This document shows, in pieces, positions 8,630-18,508 of a DNA stretch of 64,000 nt. Source of the stretch: JBCBTD01 sp039818825 (lineage in GTDB: Bacteria; Pseudomonadota; Alphaproteobacteria; Geminicoccales; Geminicoccaceae). Location of the stretch: positions 62,001 through 126,000 of the forward strand of contig JBCBTD010000001.1 of assembly GCA_039818825.1 (NCBI GenBank), read 5' to 3'. The stretch's first letter is position 1. Each line of letters begins with the position of its first letter. A program made the translations under genes and the position numbers. The notes under the pieces are model-generated. The model did not search any database, was not told the DNA's origin, and saw only the letters and a program-made list of their open reading frames with translations.

Positions 8630-8630
<1 letters not shown>
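7233..8630 (-). CDS. M17 family leucyl aminopeptidase
   Basis: A cytosolic di-zinc aminopeptidase of 465 residues. The C-terminal catalytic domain contains LVGKGVCFDTGGLDIKPS (metal-binding Lys and Asp), MKKDMGGAAVML (metal-binding Asp) and NTDAEGRLVLADAL at about residues 312-325 with the Asp, Glu and the bicarbonate-site Arg. The N-terminal domain is shorter and more divergent than E. coli PepA, as in many alphaproteobacterial paralogues, so I do not assign pepA. ATG 8630 overlaps the valS stop as ATGA. The much longer open frame upstream is a valS shadow. Confidence 0.93.
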
Positions 8631-11263
<2,633 letters not shown>

Positions 11264-11341
11264 GGTCTGTGGTATCGGTGGTACGTGGAGAGTCGAGCAC
11301 CGTACGAAACGACCTTCGGCCCGAAAACGCAAGCGCCGTGG

Positions 11342-11690
11342 TCAGACGAACCGCGGCGCCTGCCACAGTGCCAGGATCAGCGCGACGAGAACGGCCGCTG
11401 CGAAGTGGCCGCAATCCAAGTCGACCAGCATCGGGCCATCGAGCAGGATCGAAACGCCTAGGCCCACCAGGAGCACGCCGAGCACGACATCGGTGGCGAA
11501 CTATAAACCGACGATGGTGCCGAGGACACAGACCAGGGCGAGCAACACCTCCTTGCGCTGTGCGAACCGGGACTTGAGGTCGTCGGCGAAGCTGACGAAG
11601 CTGACGAAGCTGGCGGCGACGATCCACAGCACGAAGACCGAGTTGATCAAGCCGCAATGGCGACGAGCATGCCAATGCCAGCGCGTAAAT
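11342..11690 (-). pseudogene. Degraded small membrane-protein gene with internal TAG
   Basis: Reading the minus strand, codons from 11650 down to 11504 give LINSVFVLWIVAASFVSFVS and then a short charged linker and EVLLALVCVLGTIVGL. A TAG follows at 11503-11501, and the same frame continues for 52 codons (FATDVVLGVLLVGLGVSILL ... AAAVLVALILALW) to a TGA at 11344-11342. The two halves together look like one roughly 100-residue protein with three or four membrane helices. Just upstream, another frame reads GIGMLVAIAA before a stop, so a one-base shift near 11650 may hide the true N-terminus. A 9-bp tandem repeat (gctgacgaa) near 11590-11612 encodes SFVSFVSF. Family unknown. Confidence 0.5.
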
Positions 11691-11775
11691 TGGGGTTATG
11701 CTGGCCGGCAGCGCGCTAGGTACGCGCTTGTTCCCACAATTACTTGGTAAGACCGTCCGATCAAATAGAACGACG

Positions 11776-12486
11776 CTATTCGGGTTGAGCGTCGCGTACC
11801 AGCTTCTTGATCTCGCGCTCGACGATCCGCTCGACCAAACTTGGCAGGTTGGTGTCGAGCCAGTTCTTGAGCTCTGGTCGGAGCAGGTCGGCGAGGAAGA
11901 CTTCGATCGTGCGGTCGCCACCAGGGACGGCATCGCCCGGCGCCACGGCCTGGCTGATACGATGGAAGGCGTCGGTCGCCGCCACGGCGGCCATCGCGCC
12001 CACCAACGGCGCATCGTCGGATGCAGGGGCCGACTCGGCGGCGCTCGGCGGTGCTTCCACAGCTTCGTCTTCCACCTCGACCTCCGCTTGGGCAGGCGGC
12101 TGTCCCTCTGCATCTGGCTCCGGCTCGCCGGCAACCTCGGCAGTAGCATCGGCCAGAACCGCAAGCGCTGGCCCGTCCGCGGCGTCCTCGATGAGCAGGT
12201 CGTCGACGTCGATGTCGTCATCGACATCGTCCGCGGCGGCGAGCGGTGCTGCCGGGAGCTCTGCGTCGGCCGGCGTATCGTCGATCAGCTCGTCGTCGGC
12301 CGTCAGCTCCAAGATCTCGTCATCAGCGACACCCTCGACGGCGAACGCAGCGGCCGGCGCCAGTTCCGCCTCGGCCGTCTTGGTTGCCTGAGGCGCGTCG
12401 TCGACTTCGTCCTCGGCGATGATCTTGCGGATCGAGGACAAGATTTCGTCCATGGACGGTTCGTCGACGGCTTCGCCAGTGCTCAT
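11776..12486 (-). CDS. popZ: PopZ/DUF2497 family polar organising protein
   Basis: PopZ forms polar microdomains that anchor centromeres and signalling proteins in Alphaproteobacteria. The 236-residue product has the family's bipartite layout: an N-terminal helix EPSMDEILSSIRKIIAEDE at residues 9-27, a long highly acidic, Ala/Pro-rich disordered middle (residues about 28-185), and a C-terminal oligomerisation helix region (DLLRPELKNWLDTNLPSLVE, then RIVEREIKKL). ATG 12486 is chosen; GTG 12489 is one codon further upstream. Location next to valS supports the call. Whether it plays the full Caulobacter PopZ role is inference. Confidence 0.88.
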   Translation of the reverse strand: MSTGEAVDEPSMDEILSSIRKIIAEDEVDDAPQATKTAEAELAPAAAFAVEGVADDEILELTADDELIDDTPADAELPAAPLAAADDVDDDIDVDDLLIEDAADGPALAVLADATAEVAGEPEPDAEGQPPAQAEVEVEDEAVEAPPSAAESAPASDDAPLVGAMAAVAATDAFHRISQAVAPGDAVPGGDRTIEVFLADLLRPELKNWLDTNLPSLVERIVEREIKKLVRDAQPE

Positions 12487-12659
12487 CACATGCTCCGAAG
12501 GCGCTGTTCGCGGACAGGAGGGTCCGCCACAGCCAGCACCCGTACGCCGGCCGAGTTAACGCCGCGTAAAAGCAGTCCTGTCCGATACCCGGAGCGGCAC
12601 TACCGTGGGACCTGACGTACGAAGTGTGGCTCTCCGACCGTGCGTTCAGGTCATCGGTG

Positions 12660-13310
12660 TCAGAGCTCGAACGTGACCGGTCGCCGTACGCCGCGCATCG
12701 GCGGCGTAGCCGCATCGAAGACCTCGCGGCTGCCGAGATGGCCGTGGATGCGTTCGACGATGGTGCCGCGGCCGACGCGTCCGGACCCGATCACGGCGAC
12801 GAGCCGGCCCCCGTCGGCGAGCTGGTCGGTCAGGGCCGTCGGGACGTCGGGGATCTGGCCGATGGCGAGCATCACGTCATACGGTGCTGCTTCGGCGTGC
12901 CCGGCCAGCGGCGCATTGGTCGGCGCCATGATGACGTTGGCCGCCTCCAGGGTCATCAGCCGCGCTTCGACGTCGTCGGTCGCTTGCGGTGAGGCGGTCA
13001 GGAACACGGTGGCGGTGAGCCTCGCGAGCACCGCAGCGGCATAGCCGGTGTCGCAGCCGACGACCAGCGCCGTGCCGTCGTCGCGTGGCGCCGCCAATTG
13101 CAGCAAACGCGCCAGCACCAGAGGCTCGATCAGAAAGCGACCGTCGCCGATGCGGATGTCGTCGTCGCTGTAGGCAACGCCACGCAAGTTGGTCGGCAGG
13201 AATGGTGGCCGCGGCACCGCTTCCATGGCCGCCAAGACGCGCAGATCGGCGACGTTGCTCGGCCGCAGCTGCTTCTCGACCATGTTGTGACGGCGCGCTT
13301 GGTCGTCCAT
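12660..13310 (-). CDS. pcm: Protein-L-isoaspartate O-methyltransferase family protein
   Basis: A 216-residue SAM-dependent methyltransferase of the PCMT family, which methylates isoaspartyl residues for repair. Visible: VEKQLRPSNVADLRVLAAMEAVPR at the N-terminus, then YSDDDIRIGDGRFLIEPLVLARLL, the SAM-binding glycine loop ALVVGCDTGYAAAVLARL, and late DGGRLVAVIGSG. The alphaproteobacterial branch is somewhat divergent, so activity on isoaspartate is inferred. ATG 13310 (MDDQARRHNMVEKQL) is the family-like start. In many relatives this gene lies with tolC and popZ; here the TolC-type gene is elsewhere (52-54 kb). Confidence 0.85.
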   Translation of the reverse strand: MDDQARRHNMVEKQLRPSNVADLRVLAAMEAVPRPPFLPTNLRGVAYSDDDIRIGDGRFLIEPLVLARLLQLAAPRDDGTALVVGCDTGYAAAVLARLTATVFLTASPQATDDVEARLMTLEAANVIMAPTNAPLAGHAEAAPYDVMLAIGQIPDVPTALTDQLADGGRLVAVIGSGRVGRGTIVERIHGHLGSREVFDAATPPMRGVRRPVTFEL

Positions 13311-13481
13311 GCGATGTTCCTCGAAGCCTAGGTCGTGCCGGTCGGCGGGAACGCCGAGCGCGTCGATTGTGACCGGGCGCAACGGCTACGCCAACAGGGC
13401 TCGAGGCCGCCCTTGGTCCAGCGCGTCCGGGTCCAGCGCCTTGACCGTCTTCTGCTCGGCTGCCATCTACGGCTGCCCGTG

Positions 13482-13555
13482 GGCCCGGTGGCAGAGTGGT
13501 CATGCAGCGGACTGCAAATCCGCGTACATCGGTTCGATTCCGGTCCGGGCCTCCA
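13482..13555 (+). tRNA. tRNA-Cys (anticodon GCA)
   Basis: The 74-base cloverleaf has acceptor GGCCCGG (13482-13488) pairing with CCGGGCC (13545-13551), then T and an encoded CCA (13553-13555). The anticodon loop ctGCAaa is at 13512-13518, and the T-loop ggTTCGATTCc is canonical. Confidence 0.95.
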
Positions 13556-13620
13556 GGGCCGCGTCGACATGTGGGCGTTGCGACCGGACGCTGCCCGTGT
13601 TAGTGGCCGCCGGCACATGT

Positions 13621-13695
13621 TCCGGGGTAGCTCAGCGGTAGAGCAATCGGCTGTTAACCGATCGGTCGTCGGTTCGAATCCGACCCCCGGAGCCA
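13621..13695 (+). tRNA. tRNA-Asn (anticodon GTT)
   Basis: Acceptor TCCGGGG pairs with CCCCGGA, followed by G and an encoded CCA ending at 13695. The anticodon loop ctGTTaa contains GTT at 13653-13655 and the T-loop is GGTTCGAATCC. It lies 65 bases after tRNA-Cys on the same strand, so the two are probably one transcript. Confidence 0.95.
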
Positions 13696-13849
13696 TTCCT
13701 TTGCAACTGCCGACATCACGACTTTGGGCGCCGTAGCACTACCTCGTGGCGTCGGCGTCGCGTAGCGCGATCTCGACCCGGGCGGCCGTCGCGCGTCGGC
13801 GCCGAAGTTTGCTGTGTATTGGTGCCTGATCGTGCGCGGCGGTCCATCG

Positions 13850-13887
13850 CCCGGCGACACGGCGGCGTCGTTCGCCGTGTCGCCGGG
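13850..13887 (-). terminator. Very strong hairpin downstream of the VPLPA-CTERM gene
   Basis: A perfect 15-bp stem (cccggcgacacggcg at 13850-13864 with its reverse complement at 13873-13887) and an 8-base loop. It lies 15 bases past the stop of the minus-strand VPLPA-CTERM gene. No T-tract follows on either strand, so it may be a stabilising 3' hairpin or factor-assisted terminator rather than a classical intrinsic one. Confidence 0.5.
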
Positions 13888-13901
13888 GAGCGTCCCGGAG
13901 C

Positions 13902-14729
13902 TCAGCGAGCCCGCATACGCCGAATGGCACCGAGGCCCGCGATGCCGGCACCGAGCAGCAACACGCTCGCCGGCAACGGCACTGGCGTCATTTCGCCGAA
14001 GATGAAGTCGTCCATGGCGACGAGCTCGCTCGGCTCCACCAGCGCGCCGTCGATCGGCGAGAGGCCAGCGACGATCGACACCCTGAACACCTCGGGATCG
14101 TCGAAAGCGACACCCAGGAACGAGAGGCCGGCGTTGTCGCTCGTCGGCACGTCGAACTTGCCGAGTTCGTTGTCGTTGCGGTCGAAGAACGTCATCGTCG
14201 TCAGGCCGGGGATCTCGACGTCCGTGAAGACGACGCCCAGACCGCGGGTCGTCGCCGGGGTCGTCTGGTCCGCAGGATCGAAGAACTTGACGTCGAGGGT
14301 CGTCCCTCCGACCGGAGCGAACAGCCGCTCAGGGCTGAAGGTCGAGAACTGGTCGTCGAAGCCGAACTCGACCGGCGTTCCCGATGCTGCGGTCGAACTG
14401 AGCTGGAAGCCGGTGGTCGATCCGGTCGGCTCGAACTCGATGCCGCGAGCCCGCGGCGCAGCGTTGAAGTTGAAGAAATCACCGGGAAACGCGTTCGGAT
14501 CGGAGACGACGTCGGGCGCCGCATCCCAGTCGATCTGGCGCCGTCCGCCCGCGAAGTTCTGCGGCTCGAACGGGTTGAGGTCGCCCAACACGCCTCGGTA
14601 GGTGTCGACAGCACCGGCGATGTCGGCGGCGGCGTTACCGGTTGCCGTGATGGTGACCGGAGCAGCGTGGGCGAGGCTCGTGGAAGCGAGCAGCGCCGTG
14701 GCCGCCCAGGCGTGGAACATGCGCATCAT
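13902..14729 (-). CDS. VPLPA-CTERM sorting-domain secreted protein
   Basis: A 275-residue exported protein. It has a Sec signal peptide (MMRMFHAWAATALLASTSLA, likely cleavage after AHA) and a C-terminal sorting tail: VPLPAS at about residue 251, a hydrophobic helix LLLGAGIAGLGA, and a basic end RRMRAR. This tripartite tail is the VPLPA variant of PEP-CTERM signals, which exosortase-type enzymes process at the inner membrane. The extracellular body (IEFEPTGSTTGFQLSS ... FFDRNDNELGKF ... GVAFDDPEVFRVSIVAG) resembles the beta-rich ligand-binding domains of PEP-CTERM proteins. Function unknown; no exosortase gene is in the window. Start chosen by GGGGACT upstream. Confidence 0.85.
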   Translation of the reverse strand: MMRMFHAWAATALLASTSLAHAAPVTITATGNAAADIAGAVDTYRGVLGDLNPFEPQNFAGGRRQIDWDAAPDVVSDPNAFPGDFFNFNAAPRARGIEFEPTGSTTGFQLSSTAASGTPVEFGFDDQFSTFSPERLFAPVGGTTLDVKFFDPADQTTPATTRGLGVVFTDVEIPGLTTMTFFDRNDNELGKFDVPTSDNAGLSFLGVAFDDPEVFRVSIVAGLSPIDGALVEPSELVAMDDFIFGEMTPVPLPASVLLLGAGIAGLGAIRRMRAR

Positions 14730-15092
14730 GAAGTCCCCTCAGCAGCGAGATGGAGAAGCAACACTGAACGTTCCGGATCATGACCTTCACTCCATCTGTT
14801 GTGAACAACCGCAGTGGTGGCTCTCATCGCACTGGGGCGATGAGAACCGCGAGCAGCGATGGCACGAGATGGCGGTTTCTGGTACATGGTGTCCTGAACA
14901 TTGCGAAACAGAAGGTAAACCGAGTGGCCGAGTCGCCACCCCTACCTGAACGGGTAGGTAACGTTTTTGTTGAAGAAAAAATTATGAACGTGTCATCTGA
15001 TCGTCGTACTGGTCGGGAGCAAGACAGCCCGACCGACTTGATGCGTGGGGCGAGGGCAAGGCGGAGGGTAGCGGGCGCGGCGTCTGAGCTGG
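14730..15092. other. 363-base non-coding stretch with two inverted repeats
   Basis: No gene is supported. It is AT-richer than its surroundings. It holds a perfect 9-bp inverted repeat (TCTCATCGC 14822-14830 / GCGATGAGA 14837-14845, 6-base loop) and a second dyad CCTACC 14941-14946 / GGTAGG 14953-14958, followed by a run of T and A (gtttttgttgaagaaaaaat). It is the upstream region of the VPLPA-CTERM gene and the 3' flank of the LuxR-SnoaL gene, so it may hold a promoter with an operator for the former and a terminator for the latter. Confidence 0.5.
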
Positions 15093-16262
15093 TCAGCTAC
15101 GCAGAGTTGGCCGCCGCCGCGGCGTGACCGCCGCCGATTCGCCGACCATCTGCCGGTGAGCTTCCCCGGTGTTGAACAGTTCGACGTAGTGCACGATCTT
15201 GTCGCCGCGGAACGTCCAGAAATGAGCGCAATCGAAGGCCATGACGTTGCCTGTCGAACGGTGGACGAGTTCGACGTCGAGATAGACGGCGACGTCGTCG
15301 CCGTCCTCGACCATCACCTGTGGCAGAAAGCGTCGGCAATCGAAATCGCCGGCGACCTTGGCAGCATGCTCCAGCACCGCGTCCGGCCCGACGTACCGGC
15401 CGCCCTGAGGAAAGAGTTCGGGCGGCGCCGTGGCGATCAGCACGACGTCGTCGGCCAGCATCGCGCGGAAAGGGCCGGCGTCGCCCTCGACGAAGCTCCG
15501 GTACATTTCGACGAGCGCCGCCTTTCGGCCTCGAAGAGCCGGCCGGATGACGCCGCGCGCCAGCGCTGCGTTGATCGCGGCGCTTCGTGACGTGGCATCG
15601 AGCTTGCGGAACGCGTTCTTCAGATGGAAGCGTACGGTGTTCTCGGAGATGTCGAGAATCCGTGCGATTGCCCAGTTCGACTTTCCTTCGGCGCACCAGG
15701 ACAGGATCTCGCGCTCGCGCGACGAGAAGCGATCCGAGTACGTGGCGCCGAGACCGCCGGGCGTCCGAGGATGCGCCCGTTGCAGGGCCTCGAAGTGCCG
15801 ATGCGCCGCGGCAAAGGCGACATCGAACGCGTCGGTGTCGGCGACGGGGGTGTGGGCATAGGCCACACAGTAGGCATCGCGTTCGTTGGCCGAGAAAGCC
15901 AACAGAACGGCTTGGCGGTAACCGGCGACGCGGATGCGCTCGGTGAGCGCCGCCAGGGCGGGATCCTGGCCGGCGCCGGACACGAGTAGAGTGAGTTCGA
16001 TGACGACCGGAAGCCCGTCACCATCGTCGAGCAGCCGACGCAGCGCCCCGACGGCCTGCCTGGCATCCGGTGGTGCGGTTGCCCCAGGTGTACAGCTGAT
16101 CACGTCGACCGCACCGTCCTGCGCTTCGAGCGTCCGGCCCGACATGAACGCCTCGAACCCGACGAACCCGGCCTGTCGCAGTTCGTCCTCGAGCCTCGGC
16201 GTGGCGGCGAACGCGGCTTCGCCCAGCGGTGAGTGGTCCGTTGTCGTATCCTCCGCCCACAC
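15093..16262 (-). CDS. LuxR-type HTH regulator with C-terminal SnoaL-like domain
   Basis: A 389-residue predicted cytoplasmic transcription regulator. Residues 1-175 form an N-terminal domain I cannot assign, perhaps a divergent ligand-sensing domain as in LuxR solos. Residues 178-240 are a clear LuxR-family HTH: FSSREREILSWCAEGKSNWA, then ISENTVRFHLKNAFRKLDATSR. Residues about 245-370 look like a SnoaL/NTF2-like alpha+beta cone domain (LVEMYRSFVEGDAGPFRAML ... HFWTFRGDKIVHYVELFN). HTH domains of this type are usually C-terminal, so the trailing SnoaL domain is unusual. GTG 16262 is the best start. It lies between two VPLPA-CTERM-like genes on the same strand, which are candidate targets. Confidence 0.8.
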   Translation of the reverse strand: MWAEDTTTDHSPLGEAAFAATPRLEDELRQAGFVGFEAFMSGRTLEAQDGAVDVISCTPGATAPPDARQAVGALRRLLDDGDGLPVVIELTLLVSGAGQDPALAALTERIRVAGYRQAVLLAFSANERDAYCVAYAHTPVADTDAFDVAFAAAHRHFEALQRAHPRTPGGLGATYSDRFSSREREILSWCAEGKSNWAIARILDISENTVRFHLKNAFRKLDATSRSAAINAALARGVIRPALRGRKAALVEMYRSFVEGDAGPFRAMLADDVVLIATAPPELFPQGGRYVGPDAVLEHAAKVAGDFDCRRFLPQVMVEDGDDVAVYLDVELVHRSTGNVMAFDCAHFWTFRGDKIVHYVELFNTGEAHRQMVGESAAVTPRRRPTLRS

Positions 16263-16298
16263 ACTCTACCAGAAGTATTGCCGCGCGGCGTGGCCCGA

Positions 16299-16721
16299 TC
16301 AAGCGCGGCGGCGGCTCAGCACCTGCAGCAGGCCGAGGCCCGCTGCAAGGAGCGGCAGCGCCGCAGGCAACGGCACCTGTGGCGGCACCGGGCCGAACTC
16401 CAAGACGTTGACCTCGATCAACCCTTTTACCGGATTGAAGAAATCCACCCCGCCGCCGAAGTCGAGCACCGCACCGGACACGAGGCCCGTGATCGAGAGG
16501 GTGCCGAGCGGATCCTCGAAGTCTCCGGCACCGAGTTCGGGCTCGTCGTCGGCAGTGCCGTCGTCGAGTTCGAAGGTGAGCCGAACGTCTTCACCCAACC
16601 GGAACGCCTGAACCTCGGCTGGCGCATCGGCCGCGATGGACGTCACCGGGCCTGCCAGAATGCTGAAGCCTATCGGTGGCGCACGCTCGCAATGCTCGTC
16701 GCCGCTCCTACGATGGCACAT
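16299..16721 (-). pseudogene. 5'-truncated VPLPA-CTERM-like protein gene
   Basis: The open frame encodes up to 140 residues ending in a sorting tail: VPLPAALPLLAAGLGLLQVL then SRRRA, the same VPLPA layout as the protein at 13902-14729. The body (AFRLGEDVRLTFELDDG ... SGAVLDFGGGVDFFNPVKGL) resembles a PEP-CTERM ectodomain. Unlike the intact gene there is no signal peptide: the frame opens MCHRRSGDEHCER, and no secretory leader is found in the flanking minus-strand frames. The ectodomain is also about half the size of its paralogue. I read this as a gene that has lost its 5' part; immediately upstream lies a fragment of an unrelated hydrolase gene. Confidence 0.6.
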
Positions 16722-16739
16722 TCATGAGCTACATGACGG

Positions 16740-16810
16740 CATCGCATCGCTTCGCTCGGCCACGTGGTGGCCGAGCGGATGTCGTCGTTGACGAAGATAT
16801 GACGGACGGC
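16740..16810 (-). pseudogene. Fragment of a duplicated alpha/beta-hydrolase gene
   Basis: These 71 bases match 17683-17754 inside the intact hydrolase gene, at about 80% identity by eye with a one-base deletion, in the same orientation. The minus strand reads AVRHIFVNDDIRS, against AVRHISVNDDVRL in the intact protein, and then goes out of frame. Outside these bounds similarity stops. It appears to be the remnant of a tandem duplicate. Confidence 0.65.
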
Positions 16811-17490
16811 CCGACGACGAAGCATGCCCGCGCTCGTCGACAACCACGGAGACGCAAGCAAAGTCGCTCGGAACGAGCGGCGCGCCGGCTGCTGTTCGGT
16901 GTCGACCGGCTGCATCTTCGAATGCGTGTCCGGCCGCCCTGATCCTTCGTCGACCGCGGGACGAAGACATCAAGTGAACAGACGATCCATTCGTCGTGCA
17001 TGGCATGTAAATCATGTTCGATTGGTCATGATCTAGCGGCTCAAGCAAGCATTGGATAGCAGTTTTTTTGCACGATACACGTGTACGAGGGAGGTTTTCG
17101 CGGGCCGCGAGGCGATCGCGAGATTTCAAGCTGACGTTTGCAGCAAGGCCCGTCGCCGTCGGCCTGCTGCTCACGACTACGGCGGCGGCGCGCACGGACA
17201 TCACCACCGGATTCAACTGGCCGGAGCCTACCAACGGCCAGTCGGCGTCGGTACGCAGTCTCGCCGAAGAGACACAAGCTGGCGAGCGCGTTCGAGCCGA
17301 AGGCTCTTGTCCACGGGAGCGATGCGACGCGCAGTTGGCCGGGCTCCACTGTCGGTCGCGGCGAGCATCGATGGTGACCTGAAGGCGGGCTGCGCCATCC
17401 ATCGGCGTCGGCCAATCGTCAGCCAGCCGCCGCCCAGACTTCCGTTGGCCGTCCCGCACGTACTCAACGGATGCGAGAACGAGTGTGACC
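16811..17490. other. 680-base stretch without a recognisable gene
   Basis: Open frames here do not resemble any family and lack credible starts. It contains an AT-rich patch with a seven-T run near 17064-17070 and the palindromic tacacgtgta near 17078. Together with the truncated genes on its left it looks like decayed sequence or a remodelled intergenic region. Confidence 0.5.
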
Positions 17491-18327
17491 TCAGGGCGAA
17501 GGCGGCAGGATCGGGTGCTCCAGGAGCGAGAAATGATCTGCATCGTCGATGATGGTGAGGGTCGCGTCGAGGCCGGCCGCGCGGCAGGCGGCGGCGTAGC
17601 GCTGGGACTGGTCGATCCAGGCGGTGGGCTCCAGCGCGCCGACGGTGACGTCGACGATGGGCTTGGCGCAGGGCAGGCGGGTCATCGCGTCGTTCCGCTC
17701 GGCCATGTCCGAGACGAGGCGGACGTCGTCGTTGACCGAGATGTGACGGACGGCTTCGGGCTCGTAGATGCCGCTCCACAAGCCTGCCCAGCGGATCGGG
17801 TCGTCGGCAAAACCTTCGGTGCGCCAGTCGTGGTGGAGCATCAGCGCGATCAGGTGGGCGCCAGCAGAATGGCCGGCCATCGCCAGTCCATCGTCGGTGA
17901 AGCCGAGCGCGGTTCGCTCCGCCGCGAGAAAGCGGATGCACGTTTTGGTCTGCTCGACGATGTGGTCGAGGGTAACCTCCGGGCAGAGATCGTAGTTCAT
18001 GACGATGCCAGCGAAGCCGCGGGCGACGGCCGGCTCGACGACGAAGGCGTGCTCGCGCTTGTCGAGGGCGCGCCAGTAGCCGCCATGGACGAAGACGAAG
18101 GCGGGGAAGGGGCCGCGGCCCTCGGGGCGGAAGACGTCGAACGTCGACTTCGGGCTCGTCCCGTATCTGACGTCGAACGTGCCGGCGAGACGGTGGCGGG
18201 TCGAATCGGCGCGATCGGCGAAGCCCTGAAGGTAACGTTCGGCGCGATCGTTACCGACCGCAGCGCGCGGGTTGAGATGCGCTTCCAGCGCTTCCGGAGC
18301 CAAGTCCCGCCAACTGGTCGTCCGCAC
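17491..18327 (-). CDS. Alpha/beta hydrolase, kynurenine formamidase/BD-FAE-like
   Basis: A 278-residue cytoplasmic hydrolase. The oxyanion motif HGGYW near residue 80, the nucleophile elbow GHSAGAH (Ser near 153) and a late DADHFS catalytic His near 266 define the fold; the HGGYW/GHSAGAH combination is shared with arylformamidases and carboxylesterases of the BD-FAE type. No other tryptophan-degradation gene is nearby, so N-formylkynurenine as substrate is only one possibility. The start is GTG 18327. A decayed partial copy lies about 0.9 kb downstream. It is divergent from gyrA. Confidence 0.83.
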   Translation of the reverse strand: MRTTSWRDLAPEALEAHLNPRAAVGNDRAERYLQGFADRADSTRHRLAGTFDVRYGTSPKSTFDVFRPEGRGPFPAFVFVHGGYWRALDKREHAFVVEPAVARGFAGIVMNYDLCPEVTLDHIVEQTKTCIRFLAAERTALGFTDDGLAMAGHSAGAHLIALMLHHDWRTEGFADDPIRWAGLWSGIYEPEAVRHISVNDDVRLVSDMAERNDAMTRLPCAKPIVDVTVGALEPTAWIDQSQRYAAACRAAGLDATLTIIDDADHFSLLEHPILPPSP

Positions 18328-18508
18328 GCCAACTCTCCCGTGACCACGTCATGACGGTCGTAGTGCCGTCGCCCGGCCGGGACAACCACGCGCGGTTTTT
18401 CAAGCAGTTCCAACCTTCCTTGTAGGCCTGTCGGTGCTCTGCTACATCCCCGCGCTACAGGCGGCGACACCCGACGCTCGCCGCACAACACTCAGGTAAT
18501 CCCCGACT

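Noticed and set aside
13386..13466. A 26-codon minus-strand ORF starting MAAEQKTVKA upstream of pcm
   Set aside because: It has an ATG and plausible codon use but no ribosome site or homologue I know; too short to support.
14941..14958. A lux-box assignment for the CCTACC/GGTAGG dyad
   Set aside because: The dyad is only 6 bp per arm and does not match a known lux-box consensus; kept only as an inverted repeat.
17052..17552. A plus-strand ORF in the gap beside the hydrolase
   Set aside because: Its protein has no hydrophobic or domain pattern that persists, and it overlaps the 3' end of the intact hydrolase.
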